The notes: generated by a model from the letters alone, not told the origin. Shown: positions 1-4,593, numbered from the stretch's first letter. The stretch: DNA of 5,564 nucleotides from Candidatus Daviesbacteria bacterium RIFCSPLOWO2_02_FULL_41_8 (GCA_001777455.1 MFDZ01000033.1:6654-12217); one strand, 5' to 3'. Numbers and translations: made by a program.

Positions 1-419
1 ACGTTACAAGACTAAACAAAGATCCACTTTCTTTTATGATGGATTTAAAGGCGGAAGGTTCAAACAACATAATGGGCTTCATATTTGGCAGAACCGGTGT
101 CAACCCTCAAACAGGAAAGCCAGTGATTATGCTCAATGGTATTTATTCCCAAATGAAAGGCCCAACGTTAAACGAAAACATATTAAAGATCATCGAAGAA
201 CAAATGGGAGGACGTTTACATGCCGACACTATTGTTATTGCAAGTCAACATGGAGGAAAAATTGAACAACCTAAGGGATATGAAAAAAGTGAGATAGAAC
301 TGGAAGCCATACGTGCGTTGCAAAATACGGAGGACCAACCAGAGAAAAAAGTTTATGACGATATAGGAAATGTTGCTAACGGAAAGTTTAAATTCTCCGG
401 TTATATTAAGAGGTTGTAA
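1..419 (+). CDS. 3' end of a protein of unknown function (5' end outside window)
   Basis: The reading frame is already open at base 3 and runs to a TAA at 417-419, so about 138 C-terminal residues are visible. The first ATG pair (33-38) is probably internal, because the frame is open on both sides of it and nothing like the promoters of the other genes precedes it. I do not recognise the family. The visible part is soluble, without signal or membrane segment. It has strand-like stretches (GFIFGRTG, VIMLNGIY), then an amphipathic helix (NENILKIIEEQMGG), another strand (ADTIVIASQHGG), a charged Glu/Lys-rich helix, and a tail ending SGYIKRL. This strand-strand-helix-strand order recalls the core of GNAT acetyltransferases, but I see no acetyl-CoA loop, so that is only a hint. 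No clear terminator follows. Confidence 0.75.
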   Translation, partial: VTRLNKDPLSFMMDLKAEGSNNIMGFIFGRTGVNPQTGKPVIMLNGIYSQMKGPTLNENILKIIEEQMGGRLHADTIVIASQHGGKIEQPKGYEKSEIELEAIRALQNTEDQPEKKVYDDIGNVANGKFKFSGYIKRL

Positions 420-429
420 AATGCCTTGA

Positions 430-504
430 TTTCTACTAAATTTAGCAAAAAATAATGCAAAAGAACTAAAAAACCTCTATGAAGTCTTAGGGTTTAAATC
501 TTAG
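430..504 (+). pseudogene. possible decayed C-terminal gene fragment
   Basis: Between the stop of the upstream gene and the transposon, one frame (first codon 430, stop TAG 502-504) reads as a natural-looking helical C-terminus containing LAKNNAKELKNLYEVLGFKS. It has no start codon, and a TGA at 427-429 precedes it. The pattern Asn-x-x-x-x-Leu-Tyr-Glu-x-Leu-Gly-Phe resembles the last helix and strand of GNAT acetyltransferases (typically N..A..LYE.LGF). It is in a different frame from the upstream gene. It may be the tail of a gene eroded by deletion, possibly alongside the nearby transposon. With only 24 codons, chance cannot be excluded. Confidence 0.25.
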
Positions 505-560
505 TCTCCAGTTTTACCTAAATAAATATAATTCAGCTTGTTTGTGCAGCCCCTTTTTAT

Positions 561-583
561 GCGTCCACCTTAGAGGTGGACGC
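561..583. repeat. perfect 10-bp hairpin, solo copy of the transposon end repeat
   Basis: The arms GCGTCCACCT (561-570) and AGGTGGACGC (574-583) are perfectly complementary around a TAG loop. The core CACCTTAGAGGTGG recurs in imperfect form at both ends of the transposase element. No T-run follows on either strand, so it is not a standard intrinsic terminator. It is best read as a REP-like sequence: a solo copy, an outer end of the element, or the scar of an earlier insertion. Confidence 0.75.
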
Positions 584-618
584 AGGATAAGTAAAACATA
601 ATTGTACATACTCTTACC

Positions 619-647
619 TTGACACTTTAGAGGTGGCTACATAAACT
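619..647 (+). promoter_or_regulatory. transposase promoter interleaved with left-end hairpin
   Basis: TTGACA (619-624), a 17-base spacer and TAAACT (642-647, 4 of 6 consensus) form a sigma70-like promoter. The predicted transcript start falls at or beside the A of the ATG at 654, so the mRNA would be leaderless. The left-end hairpin (621-637) lies between and over these boxes, so a transposase bound to its own end would block transcription. Confidence 0.5.
621..647. repeat. left-end imperfect hairpin of the element
   Basis: Five base pairs close a TAG loop (628-630): T627-A631, T626-G632 wobble, C625-G633, A624-T634 and C623-G635. An A622/G636 mismatch and an outer G621-C637 pair follow. The 3' tail ends in TAAACT. 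The mismatch sits at the same stem position as in the right-end copy, which gives the otherwise palindromic repeat a polarity. Confidence 0.6.
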
Positions 648-653
648 AGGAAT

Positions 654-1308
654 ATGCCCGGCAGAAAAACACCCCTTGTAAATGGCCAATATTACCATAT
701 TTTCAATAGGGGAAGCGACAAACGTAAGATTTTTTTTACGAGGGAGAGATTACAAAAGATTCCAACAAACTTTTTATTATTACCAGGTTACTAACCCTAA
801 ACCCCGTTTTTCCAAATTTGCCAAATCAAATTTTAAAATCTTAACGTCTGATCGAACAGACAAGTTAATAGAAATTATCTGCTATTGCTTAATGCCTAAC
901 CATTTTCATTTTTTAGTTAAACAACTTAAAGATAACGGTATCTCAATCTTTGTAAGTAAACTTTGCAACAGCTACACTAAATTTTTTAACACGAAGTACC
1001 CAAGAGTAGGACCTCTCCTACAGGGAAAATATCAAAGCGTCTTAGTAGAAACAGATGAGCAACTAGTTCATACCTCAAGATATATCCACCTTAATCCCCT
1101 GGTTGCTCAATTAACTTCTCGTTTAAATAATTATCCTTGGTCTTCTTATCTGGAATATACAGATGAGCAACAGAGGTTATGTGCCATAGATGAAGTTCTC
1201 GATCTTTTCCCGTCCCCTCAAAAATATCAAGAATTTGTAGAGGCTCAAATAGATTACGGAACAACCTTAGAAATCTTAAGACATCAAACCATCGATTTAG
1301 TCGAATAA
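654..1308 (+). CDS. REP-associated tyrosine transposase (Y1_Tnp/TnpA_REP), frameshifted at a T8 run
   Basis: This is an HUH single-strand DNA transposase, which nicks hairpin ends through a covalent phosphotyrosine. The natural start is the ATG at 654, reading MPGRKTPLVNGQYYHIFNRG, the usual N-terminus of this family. That frame runs into TAA at 792-794. The remaining domain is in the +1 frame, open from 682 to the TAA at 1306-1308. Removing one T from the T8 run at 730-737 joins the frames into a 217-residue protein of normal family length (SDKRKIF-LRGRDYKRF). In the joined numbering the metal-binding HUH motif is H83-F-H85 in MPNHFHFLV. The catalytic Tyr143 lies in SRYIHLNP, four residues before Asn147, matching the Y-x3-N spacing of TnpA_REP. 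YPWSSY closes the core. The gene is either newly inactivated, a sequencing homopolymer error, or rescued by slippage. ATG 682 alone would lack the conserved first strand. AGGA at 648-651 is too close to the ATG to act as a normal ribosome site. Confidence 0.85.
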
Positions 1309-1321
1309 TTTATTTTCGTGC

Positions 1322-1350
1322 GGACACCTTAGAGGTGGACTCAGTAAACT
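1322..1350. repeat. right-end imperfect hairpin of the element
   Basis: The core CACCT (1325-1329), loop TAG (1330-1332) and AGGTG (1333-1337) form five perfect pairs, then an A1324/G1338 mismatch. The tail ends TAAACT at 1345-1350, as in the left end. It begins 13 bases after the transposase stop. Its last shared base is adjacent to the stop codon of the minus-strand gene at 1351. Confidence 0.6.
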
Positions 1351-1827
1351 CTAGTTGTAATTGAGGGTAATTGCCGGTAAATGGGCGCCTTCAAGTTCTA
1401 TCACTAATTTTTTCTCTTTCGGGTATAAATTGCCTTTGAAGGGAATATTTCCCTCGTATTTAACAAACAAGAGATTGCATTTCCCTGAAGCTGATCCGCT
1501 TATGGCACCACCATTACCGCCGGCGTAATTTGCCCCAAGTTGCGCCTCACAGGCACCGCTGATGGCTCCGTTAAAGCTTCCACCATTTTTAGGCACTATA
1601 ATATGGTAATTAATCTTTTGTCCCAAGTATGAATATGTCCCCTGAATATAGTAATAATTTTCTCCATCCGCCTGAATTTGAGCTGCTTGAGAGGCCACTT
1701 GTGAGATGACAGGCACAGGAGTTTCCATTTTTTGCTGGACATATCCAGGTAAAACCGGAGAAACCGTAGCGGAAACGGCAGTTAAAACTCCTACGACTAA
1801 AGCATTAAAATTAGCAAAAAGATTCAT
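1351..1827 (-). CDS. small secreted protein of unknown function with two cysteines
   Basis: The protein has 158 residues. Residues 1 to about 25 (NALVVGVLTAVSATVSPVLPG) form an uncharged hydrophobic segment that could be a signal peptide or N-terminal anchor. A polar linker with Gln/Ala/Ser follows (30-55), then a beta-rich Gly/Tyr/Asn domain (56-158). That domain has a local repeat, GAISGAC (88-93) and GAISGSASGKC (107-117), each ending in a cysteine (Cys93, Cys117) that could form a disulfide outside the cell. I do not recognise a family. The frame is open upstream to 1905, but a strong promoter at 1849-1877 lies downstream of that start, so the ATG at 1827 is chosen. It follows the ligase-like gene by 46 bases on the same strand and is probably transcribed both from its own promoter and by read-through. 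Its TAG stop is adjacent to the transposon's right end. Confidence 0.75.
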   Translation of the reverse strand: MNLFANFNALVVGVLTAVSATVSPVLPGYVQQKMETPVPVISQVASQAAQIQADGENYYYIQGTYSYLGQKINYHIIVPKNGGSFNGAISGACEAQLGANYAGGNGGAISGSASGKCNLLFVKYEGNIPFKGNLYPKEKKLVIELEGAHLPAITLNYN

Positions 1828-1848
1828 AAATAGTAATGTTCTTAGACA

Positions 1849-1877
1849 ATTATAGGCTATTTCAAAGGAAAAGTCAA
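1849..1877 (-). promoter_or_regulatory. sigma70-like promoter of the small secreted protein gene
   Basis: On the minus strand TTGACT (1877-1872), exactly 17 bases and a perfect TATAAT (1854-1849). The -35 box contains the TGA stop of the upstream ligase-like gene. The predicted transcript start near 1842 leaves a leader of about 15 bases without a Shine-Dalgarno sequence before the ATG at 1827. Confidence 0.7.
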
Positions 1878-3001
1878 GATAAATCCTTGGAAAAACCCTG
1901 CCCAATCAGCCACCAAAATTGTACCAGGTTTACCACACTCAAAGGATTAAAAAGTAAAAGAACAAGTACTCCCATAAAAGACAAAATCAAGACTTTGTCA
2001 TTTTTTTTTGTGAACCTTTTTAAAGCGGGAAACACCAGCCAACTCAATAACCCTACTCCTAGAATCCCACCCTCAATCCACCAATCCAAAAAGACGTTGT
2101 GAGCACTATCAACGTATTGAAATCGGACATTATTATCCAGTCCTGTAGATAGCTTCGGTAACACCTGCTCGACATTACCGAATCCCCTGCCAATCAGCAA
2201 GGCAACTACAGAAAACTTATTATCATGAATTTGATCAAAAGGCGCTGTCAAGGCTGTTTTCCAAATCTCAGCCCTGTTTTCATACCAACCGGGAGGATCA
2301 AAAAAAGGACCTGTCAAGCTGAGAACCGCAACCGCCAAACCAAAAATCACAGTCATCTTAAGGTTCTGTTTTAAGCTTACGGATATTACAAGAATAGCAA
2401 CTTGAATCCCAAATGCAACAAACCCCGCTCTCTGCCCGGACAAGAAAATAATAATCGCCGCCAATAACAAACTGGCCCATTTTAATGACTTCTGTTTTAA
2501 TTTTAAGAACGCAAAAGGCCAAATAAAGGCGACTGTGGCGGCCAACGCGCTAGCTTCACCCAATGTACCAACATACTGCCCTCTGCCGTCAACTCCAACG
2601 AGAAAAATTGATATGAGTAGTCCAACCAGCGGCAAAAGAAAAAAGACAGGAGAGATTCTTTTTATGTTAAGCGCCGAAGATACAAGGGCAAATAATAGAA
2701 GATTCCACAATAGAAAAATCCCCTGCAAACGGAAACTGTTACCGAAGAAAGTTGTTGCAGTTCTAAAAAATATCAAGTCAATTATTGATAAGGTAAAGAT
2801 CCCTAGCACTGGATACAGTAGCTTCTTGTTCTCCAGGAGTGGACGCAGATTACCCTTAAGCAGGAAAAACACGGAAATCAGAATTATTAATCCCTCAGCC
2901 ACAAAAACTTTGGGTATTTCAAAATACGAATAACCAACTGGAACTACAAGTAAAGGTAAGTAAAATAGAAGAAAAGTTGTAAGAAAACTTACTGCCGCCA
3001 T
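1874..3001 (-). CDS. O-antigen ligase/polymerase family membrane protein (Wzy_C type)
   Basis: This 375-residue polytopic inner-membrane protein has about ten hydrophobic segments (for example 5-25, 32-48, 61-78, 94-110, 117-136, 148-166, 174-189, 194-210, 217-231, 309-325, 337-352). Family members join lipid-linked glycans to an acceptor (WaaL-like), polymerise repeats (Wzy) or glycosylate proteins (PglL-like). Family hallmarks seen are GTLGEASALA (145-154), SGQRAG (188-193), a large loop with ENRAEIW (241-247) and GRGFGN (271-276), and DSAHNVFLDWWIEGG (298-312). Arg191, Arg243 and His301 match in context the conserved Arg, Arg and His of the O-antigen ligase active site. The length is near the lower end for the family and the gene looks intact. 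ATG 3001 is 19 bases after the stop of the Ig-domain gene, with no Shine-Dalgarno. Sequence alone cannot separate ligase, polymerase and protein glycosyltransferase; the neighbouring Ser/Thr/Pro-rich protein makes the last worth considering. Confidence 0.85.
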   Translation of the reverse strand: MAAVSFLTTFLLFYLPLLVVPVGYSYFEIPKVFVAEGLIILISVFFLLKGNLRPLLENKKLLYPVLGIFTLSIIDLIFFRTATTFFGNSFRLQGIFLLWNLLLFALVSSALNIKRISPVFFLLPLVGLLISIFLVGVDGRGQYVGTLGEASALAATVAFIWPFAFLKLKQKSLKWASLLLAAIIIFLSGQRAGFVAFGIQVAILVISVSLKQNLKMTVIFGLAVAVLSLTGPFFDPPGWYENRAEIWKTALTAPFDQIHDNKFSVVALLIGRGFGNVEQVLPKLSTGLDNNVRFQYVDSAHNVFLDWWIEGGILGVGLLSWLVFPALKRFTKKNDKVLILSFMGVLVLLLFNPLSVVNLVQFWWLIGQGFSKDLS

Positions 3002-3007
3002 TTATCT

Positions 3008-3016
3008 ATAGTAGCA
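3008..3016 (-). promoter_or_regulatory. possible extended -10 promoter before the ligase-like gene
   Basis: The minus strand reads TGC (3016-3014) directly followed by TACTAT (3013-3008). This is an extended -10 form with 4 of 6 hexamer matches, ending six bases before the ATG at 3001. No good -35 is present. The spacing matches the other leaderless starts here, but the box alone is weak evidence; read-through from 3917 may suffice. Confidence 0.3.
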
Positions 3017-3020
3017 GAAA

Positions 3021-3917
3021 TTAACGCATTGCGTAGGCGCGAGCATTAAATGTCATTGCACTGGTATCACCGGTCACATAGATAGCTCTCGGGAAAGGAG
3101 CAAATATGACATTATTTCTGGGATCACTGACTCTAACTAAAACGTATCCCGGTCCGATTTTTAAATTGAAAGCTCCGTAGTAATCGGTTGTGCCCCTGAC
3201 AACTTCTCCTGTTATCGTATTCCTCATTTCCACCGCTACACCTCTGGCCCCAACATATTTGGTGACCCATTTGCCATTTTGGAATAAATAATTATAATAA
3301 TTAACCTGACCAGTGACAGAGAACTGCTTGACTGATGGTATTAAAACCCCCATAAAATTCACCCCACTTACGTTTCGGTTTACGAACACCGAAACTGGAG
3401 GATTTGCAAAAGTGGATTTAAAATTATCAGAGATAGTAATATTGTAATTTCCATCTTCAACTGTTAACCGGTAAAATCCCTTGTTATCCGTTCTAGTAGA
3501 ATAATATTTATTGTTTTCTGTATTGCGCAACTCAATTAAAACATTAGCAGCTGCCGAATGTTTCCAACTAAATCCATTCGAACCGAAAGAAACATACCAA
3601 CCCTGCCCGGAAACACTGTGAGTGCTAATAGGTTTTGGAGTAGGAGTAGCGCTTGGGCTGGCTGTAGGACTGGCGCTTGGAGTAGCGCTCGGAGTAGCGC
3701 TTGGGCTGGCTGTAGGACTGGCGCTTGGAGTAGCGCTTGGTTGAACGGTAGGTGTAGGGATCGGAGTCATTATTGGACCTGAGATTGGGGAAGGAATAGG
3801 CGCAGAAATGGGACTCGAGATCGGAGAGTCGCCGGATTGGGTCGCAAAGGCCAACTGGCTAAACAGCATTGATCCGAGAGACAAAGTAATTAGAGCTGAA
3901 CCAAGTTTATTTTTCAT
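3021..3917 (-). CDS. secreted protein with Pro/Ser/Thr stalk and two Ig-like (carboxypeptidase-regulatory-like) domains
   Basis: The protein has 298 residues. Residues 1-25 are a signal peptide (MKNK, hydrophobic core, LAFA then TQ). Residues 31-58 carry degenerate SPIS/PIPSP repeats and 61-92 an exact two-fold 16-residue SATPSASP-type repeat, together a stiff mucin-like stalk. Two related beta-sandwich domains follow, about 101-192 and 198-293. Each has a VSG or VTG-Q opening, a strand with ELRNT (129-133) or EMRNT (230-234), a T-D-x-x-G-x-[FY] turn (TDNKGFY, TDYYGAF), a GxY-x(2-5)-V/I-S-D segment and a final hydrophobic strand. This is the pattern of transthyretin/CarboxypepD_reg-like surface domains, which usually serve adhesion or scaffolding and have no catalysis. 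I see no sortase motif or C-terminal anchor, so it may be released or bound non-covalently. An in-frame TTG at 3920 precedes the ATG; I prefer the ATG because of the promoter position. Modification by the adjacent ligase-like protein is speculation. Confidence 0.8.
   Translation of the reverse strand: MKNKLGSALITLSLGSMLFSQLAFATQSGDSPISSPISAPIPSPISGPIMTPIPTPTVQPSATPSASPTASPSATPSATPSASPTASPSATPTPKPISTHSVSGQGWYVSFGSNGFSWKHSAAANVLIELRNTENNKYYSTRTDNKGFYRLTVEDGNYNITISDNFKSTFANPPVSVFVNRNVSGVNFMGVLIPSVKQFSVTGQVNYYNYLFQNGKWVTKYVGARGVAVEMRNTITGEVVRGTTDYYGAFNLKIGPGYVLVRVSDPRNNVIFAPFPRAIYVTGDTSAMTFNARAYAMR
3643..3738. repeat. 48-bp tandem duplication in the Pro/Ser/Thr stalk
   Basis: Bases 3643-3689 and 3691-3737 are identical; the 48th base of each unit differs (C at 3690, T at 3738). 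The unit keeps frame and encodes a 16-residue SATPSASPTASPSATP block twice. Such near-identity in DNA points to a recent duplication or ongoing copy-number variation by slippage, changing stalk length in 16-residue steps. Confidence 0.85.
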
Positions 3918-3929
3918 CAATAGTCGGAT

Positions 3930-3958
3930 ATTCTATCTTATAACTATTACCCTGTCAA
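3930..3958 (-). promoter_or_regulatory. strong sigma70-like promoter of the Ig-domain protein gene
   Basis: On the minus strand TTGACA (3958-3953), exactly 17 bases and TAGAAT (3935-3930). The -10 ends 12 bases before the ATG at 3917, so the leader is only about 4-8 bases and no Shine-Dalgarno is possible. It can drive the group 3917 to 1351. A short CCCT/AGGG inverted pair encloses the -35 region. Confidence 0.75.
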
Positions 3959-3975
3959 TAGGGAAAATTATAAGC

Positions 3976-4197
3976 TTAAAATGATCCTTTTTGGGAAATA
4001 CAGTTTTTGTAAAGTTGATTATAAAATCCAAAAGCATCTGTATTAGAACCAAAGTTAAGAACTGATTTGGCAGAACTTTCGGCACAAGCAGAATGCACTT
4101 TTAAAGGCTGGTATTCTGCAAAATAAAAATATATAAAAGTTAAAAGCAACCCTAAGAAAATTAAATGCAGGGCTTTCAAGATGTGAAATCGATTCAT
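3976..4197 (-). CDS. small one-helix membrane-anchored protein with two cysteines
   Basis: The protein has 73 residues: a basic/polar start (MNRFHILK), one hydrophobic helix at about 8-28, then an extracytoplasmic tail of about 45 residues by the positive-inside rule. The tail contains Cys38 in HSACAESSAK and Cys66 in FYNQLYKNC, a pair that may form a disulfide closing a small helical hairpin. I do not recognise a named family. Reality is supported by a near-consensus promoter placed for leaderless translation from the ATG at 4197. It stands alone between the 94-residue gene and the Ig-domain gene and has its own promoter, so it need not share their function. Confidence 0.75.
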   Translation of the reverse strand: MNRFHILKALHLIFLGLLLTFIYFYFAEYQPLKVHSACAESSAKSVLNFGSNTDAFGFYNQLYKNCISQKGSF

Positions 4198-4205
4198 AGC
4201 GGGAT

Positions 4206-4234
4206 AGTATATCAGAAAAAGGCCTGTTTGTCAA
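4206..4234 (-). promoter_or_regulatory. strong sigma70-like promoter of the one-helix protein gene
   Basis: On the minus strand TTGACA (4234-4229), exactly 17 bases and TATACT (4211-4206, 5 of 6). Eight bases separate the -10 from the ATG at 4197, so the transcript should start at, or within a base or two of, the start codon. It lies in the 47 bases after the stop of the preceding gene. Confidence 0.75.
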
Positions 4235-4244
4235 ACTATGGGGC

Positions 4245-4529
4245 TTATTTGGGGGGGATTACTTGGTATACGGGTCTTGCTTTTTTATCTTTCACACCTT
4301 TTATTGTGCCAATCGGCAATCCCTGTTGCGCTTCAATAAATCTTTCACTAAGGAGTGTTCTAAGAAATGCGCCATGAACAACCCAGACTTCCGATACATG
4401 ACCATCTTGTATTTGTTTACTCAGCAGAATTGCCTCCTCGGCGGGATTTCTACCAAAACGCACCCACAACACTACCTTCCCATGTACAAAAACGGTTCCG
4501 TCCGCACATACGACCTCCGGAGTGGTCAT
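4245..4529 (-). CDS. conserved-looking small protein of unknown function (94 aa)
   Basis: This is a 94-residue soluble protein without signal or membrane segment. It has N-terminal strand-like segments (VVCADGTVFVHG, VVLWVRFG), an acidic helix (PAEEAILLSKQIQ, 29-41), a strand (SEVWVVHGAFL, 46-56), a short helix (TLLSERFIEAQQG) and a basic tail (KGVKDKKARP). The alternating pattern looks like a small alpha/beta domain. I do not recognise it, and the His/Gly in VVHG is not enough to call a phosphatase. The frame extends upstream to a TTG at 4556 and an ATG at 4541, but the promoter's -10 box (4537-4542) covers that ATG, so ATG 4529 is the likely start. A plus-strand open frame over the same region lacks a promoter and has unlikely composition. 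A C7 run (4251-4257) just before the stop could change only the last residues if its length varied. Confidence 0.65.
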   Translation of the reverse strand: MTTPEVVCADGTVFVHGKVVLWVRFGRNPAEEAILLSKQIQDGHVSEVWVVHGAFLRTLLSERFIEAQQGLPIGTIKGVKDKKARPVYQVIPPK

Positions 4530-4536
4530 AATTTGT

Positions 4537-4564
4537 ATCATAGTCAAAAAAAACAAAATGTCAA
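4537..4564 (-). promoter_or_regulatory. sigma70-like promoter of the 94-aa protein gene
   Basis: On the minus strand TTGACA (4564-4559), 16 bases and TATGAT (4542-4537, 5 of 6). Seven bases separate the -10 from the ATG at 4529, again predicting a leaderless mRNA. The spacer contains a T8 run. Its -35 box overlaps the -35 box of the divergent transporter promoter. Confidence 0.65.
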
Positions 4565-4586
4565 ATTTTTAGGAAACTGTTATACT
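4558..4586 (+). promoter_or_regulatory. extended -10 promoter of the AI-2E-family transporter gene
   Basis: ATGTCA (4558-4563, 4 of 6), 17 bases, then TATACT (4581-4586) preceded by TGT (4578-4580), an extended -10 motif. An A-rich stretch (4545-4558) upstream could serve as an UP element. Seven bases separate the -10 from the ATG at 4594, so the mRNA is predicted to be leaderless. Confidence 0.65.
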
Positions 4587-4593
4587 TAATAGT

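Larger units (their letters stand above)
619..1350 (+). mobile_element. REP/IS200-like single-strand transposable element with one Y1 transposase
   Basis: A Y1 (HUH) transposase gene is bracketed by two related imperfect hairpins. The left copy covers 621-637 and its tail runs to 647; the right copy covers 1322-1340 and its tail runs to 1350. Both share ACAC(T/C)TTAGAGGTGG followed by a divergent spacer and TAAACT, in the same orientation. There are no terminal inverted repeats of the DDE type and no evident target duplication, as expected for elements mobilised as single strands. The outer limits are inferred from the extent of the shared sequence. The perfect hairpin at 561-583 could be a third, outer end. 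The element lies tail-to-tail with the minus-strand gene that ends at 1351. Confidence 0.6.

Noticed and set aside
1836..2102. Plus-strand 88-codon frame opposite the end of the ligase-like gene
   Set aside because: Basic, Ser/Thr-rich shadow of a membrane-protein gene, without promoter or ribosome site.
2535..2933. Plus-strand 132-codon open frame inside the ligase-like gene
   Set aside because: It is rich in Ser/Arg/Lys/Pro, as expected from the complement of a membrane-protein gene, with no promoter or recognisable domain.
3558..3782. Plus-strand frame with repeated SSAWAGCRTGAWSS-like units
   Set aside because: This is the antisense reading of the Pro/Ser/Thr repeat; the repeat is explained by the signal-peptide-bearing minus-strand protein.
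3951..3966. CCCT/AGGG inverted pair as an operator or terminator
   Set aside because: Only a four-base stem and no T-run; it may be chance around the -35 box.
4216..4244. Possible intrinsic terminator on the minus strand after the 94-residue gene (GTTT-GAC-AAAC stem, outer GCC/GGC, then T5)
   Set aside because: The stem is short with an uneven internal loop and overlaps the -35 box of the next gene; too weak to annotate.
4165..4377. Plus-strand 70-codon frame spanning the gap between the two small minus-strand genes
   Set aside because: It crosses a near-consensus minus-strand promoter and two better-supported genes.
4571..4576. AGGAAA as a Shine-Dalgarno for the transporter
   Set aside because: It is 17 bases from the ATG and upstream of the predicted transcript start; it lies in the promoter spacer.
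4263..4589. Plus-strand open frame of 108 codons opposite the 94-residue gene
   Set aside because: It is Cys/Tyr/Asn/His-rich and irregular, has no promoter, and would run through both divergent promoters up to the transporter start. The minus-strand frame has protein-like composition and a well-placed promoter.
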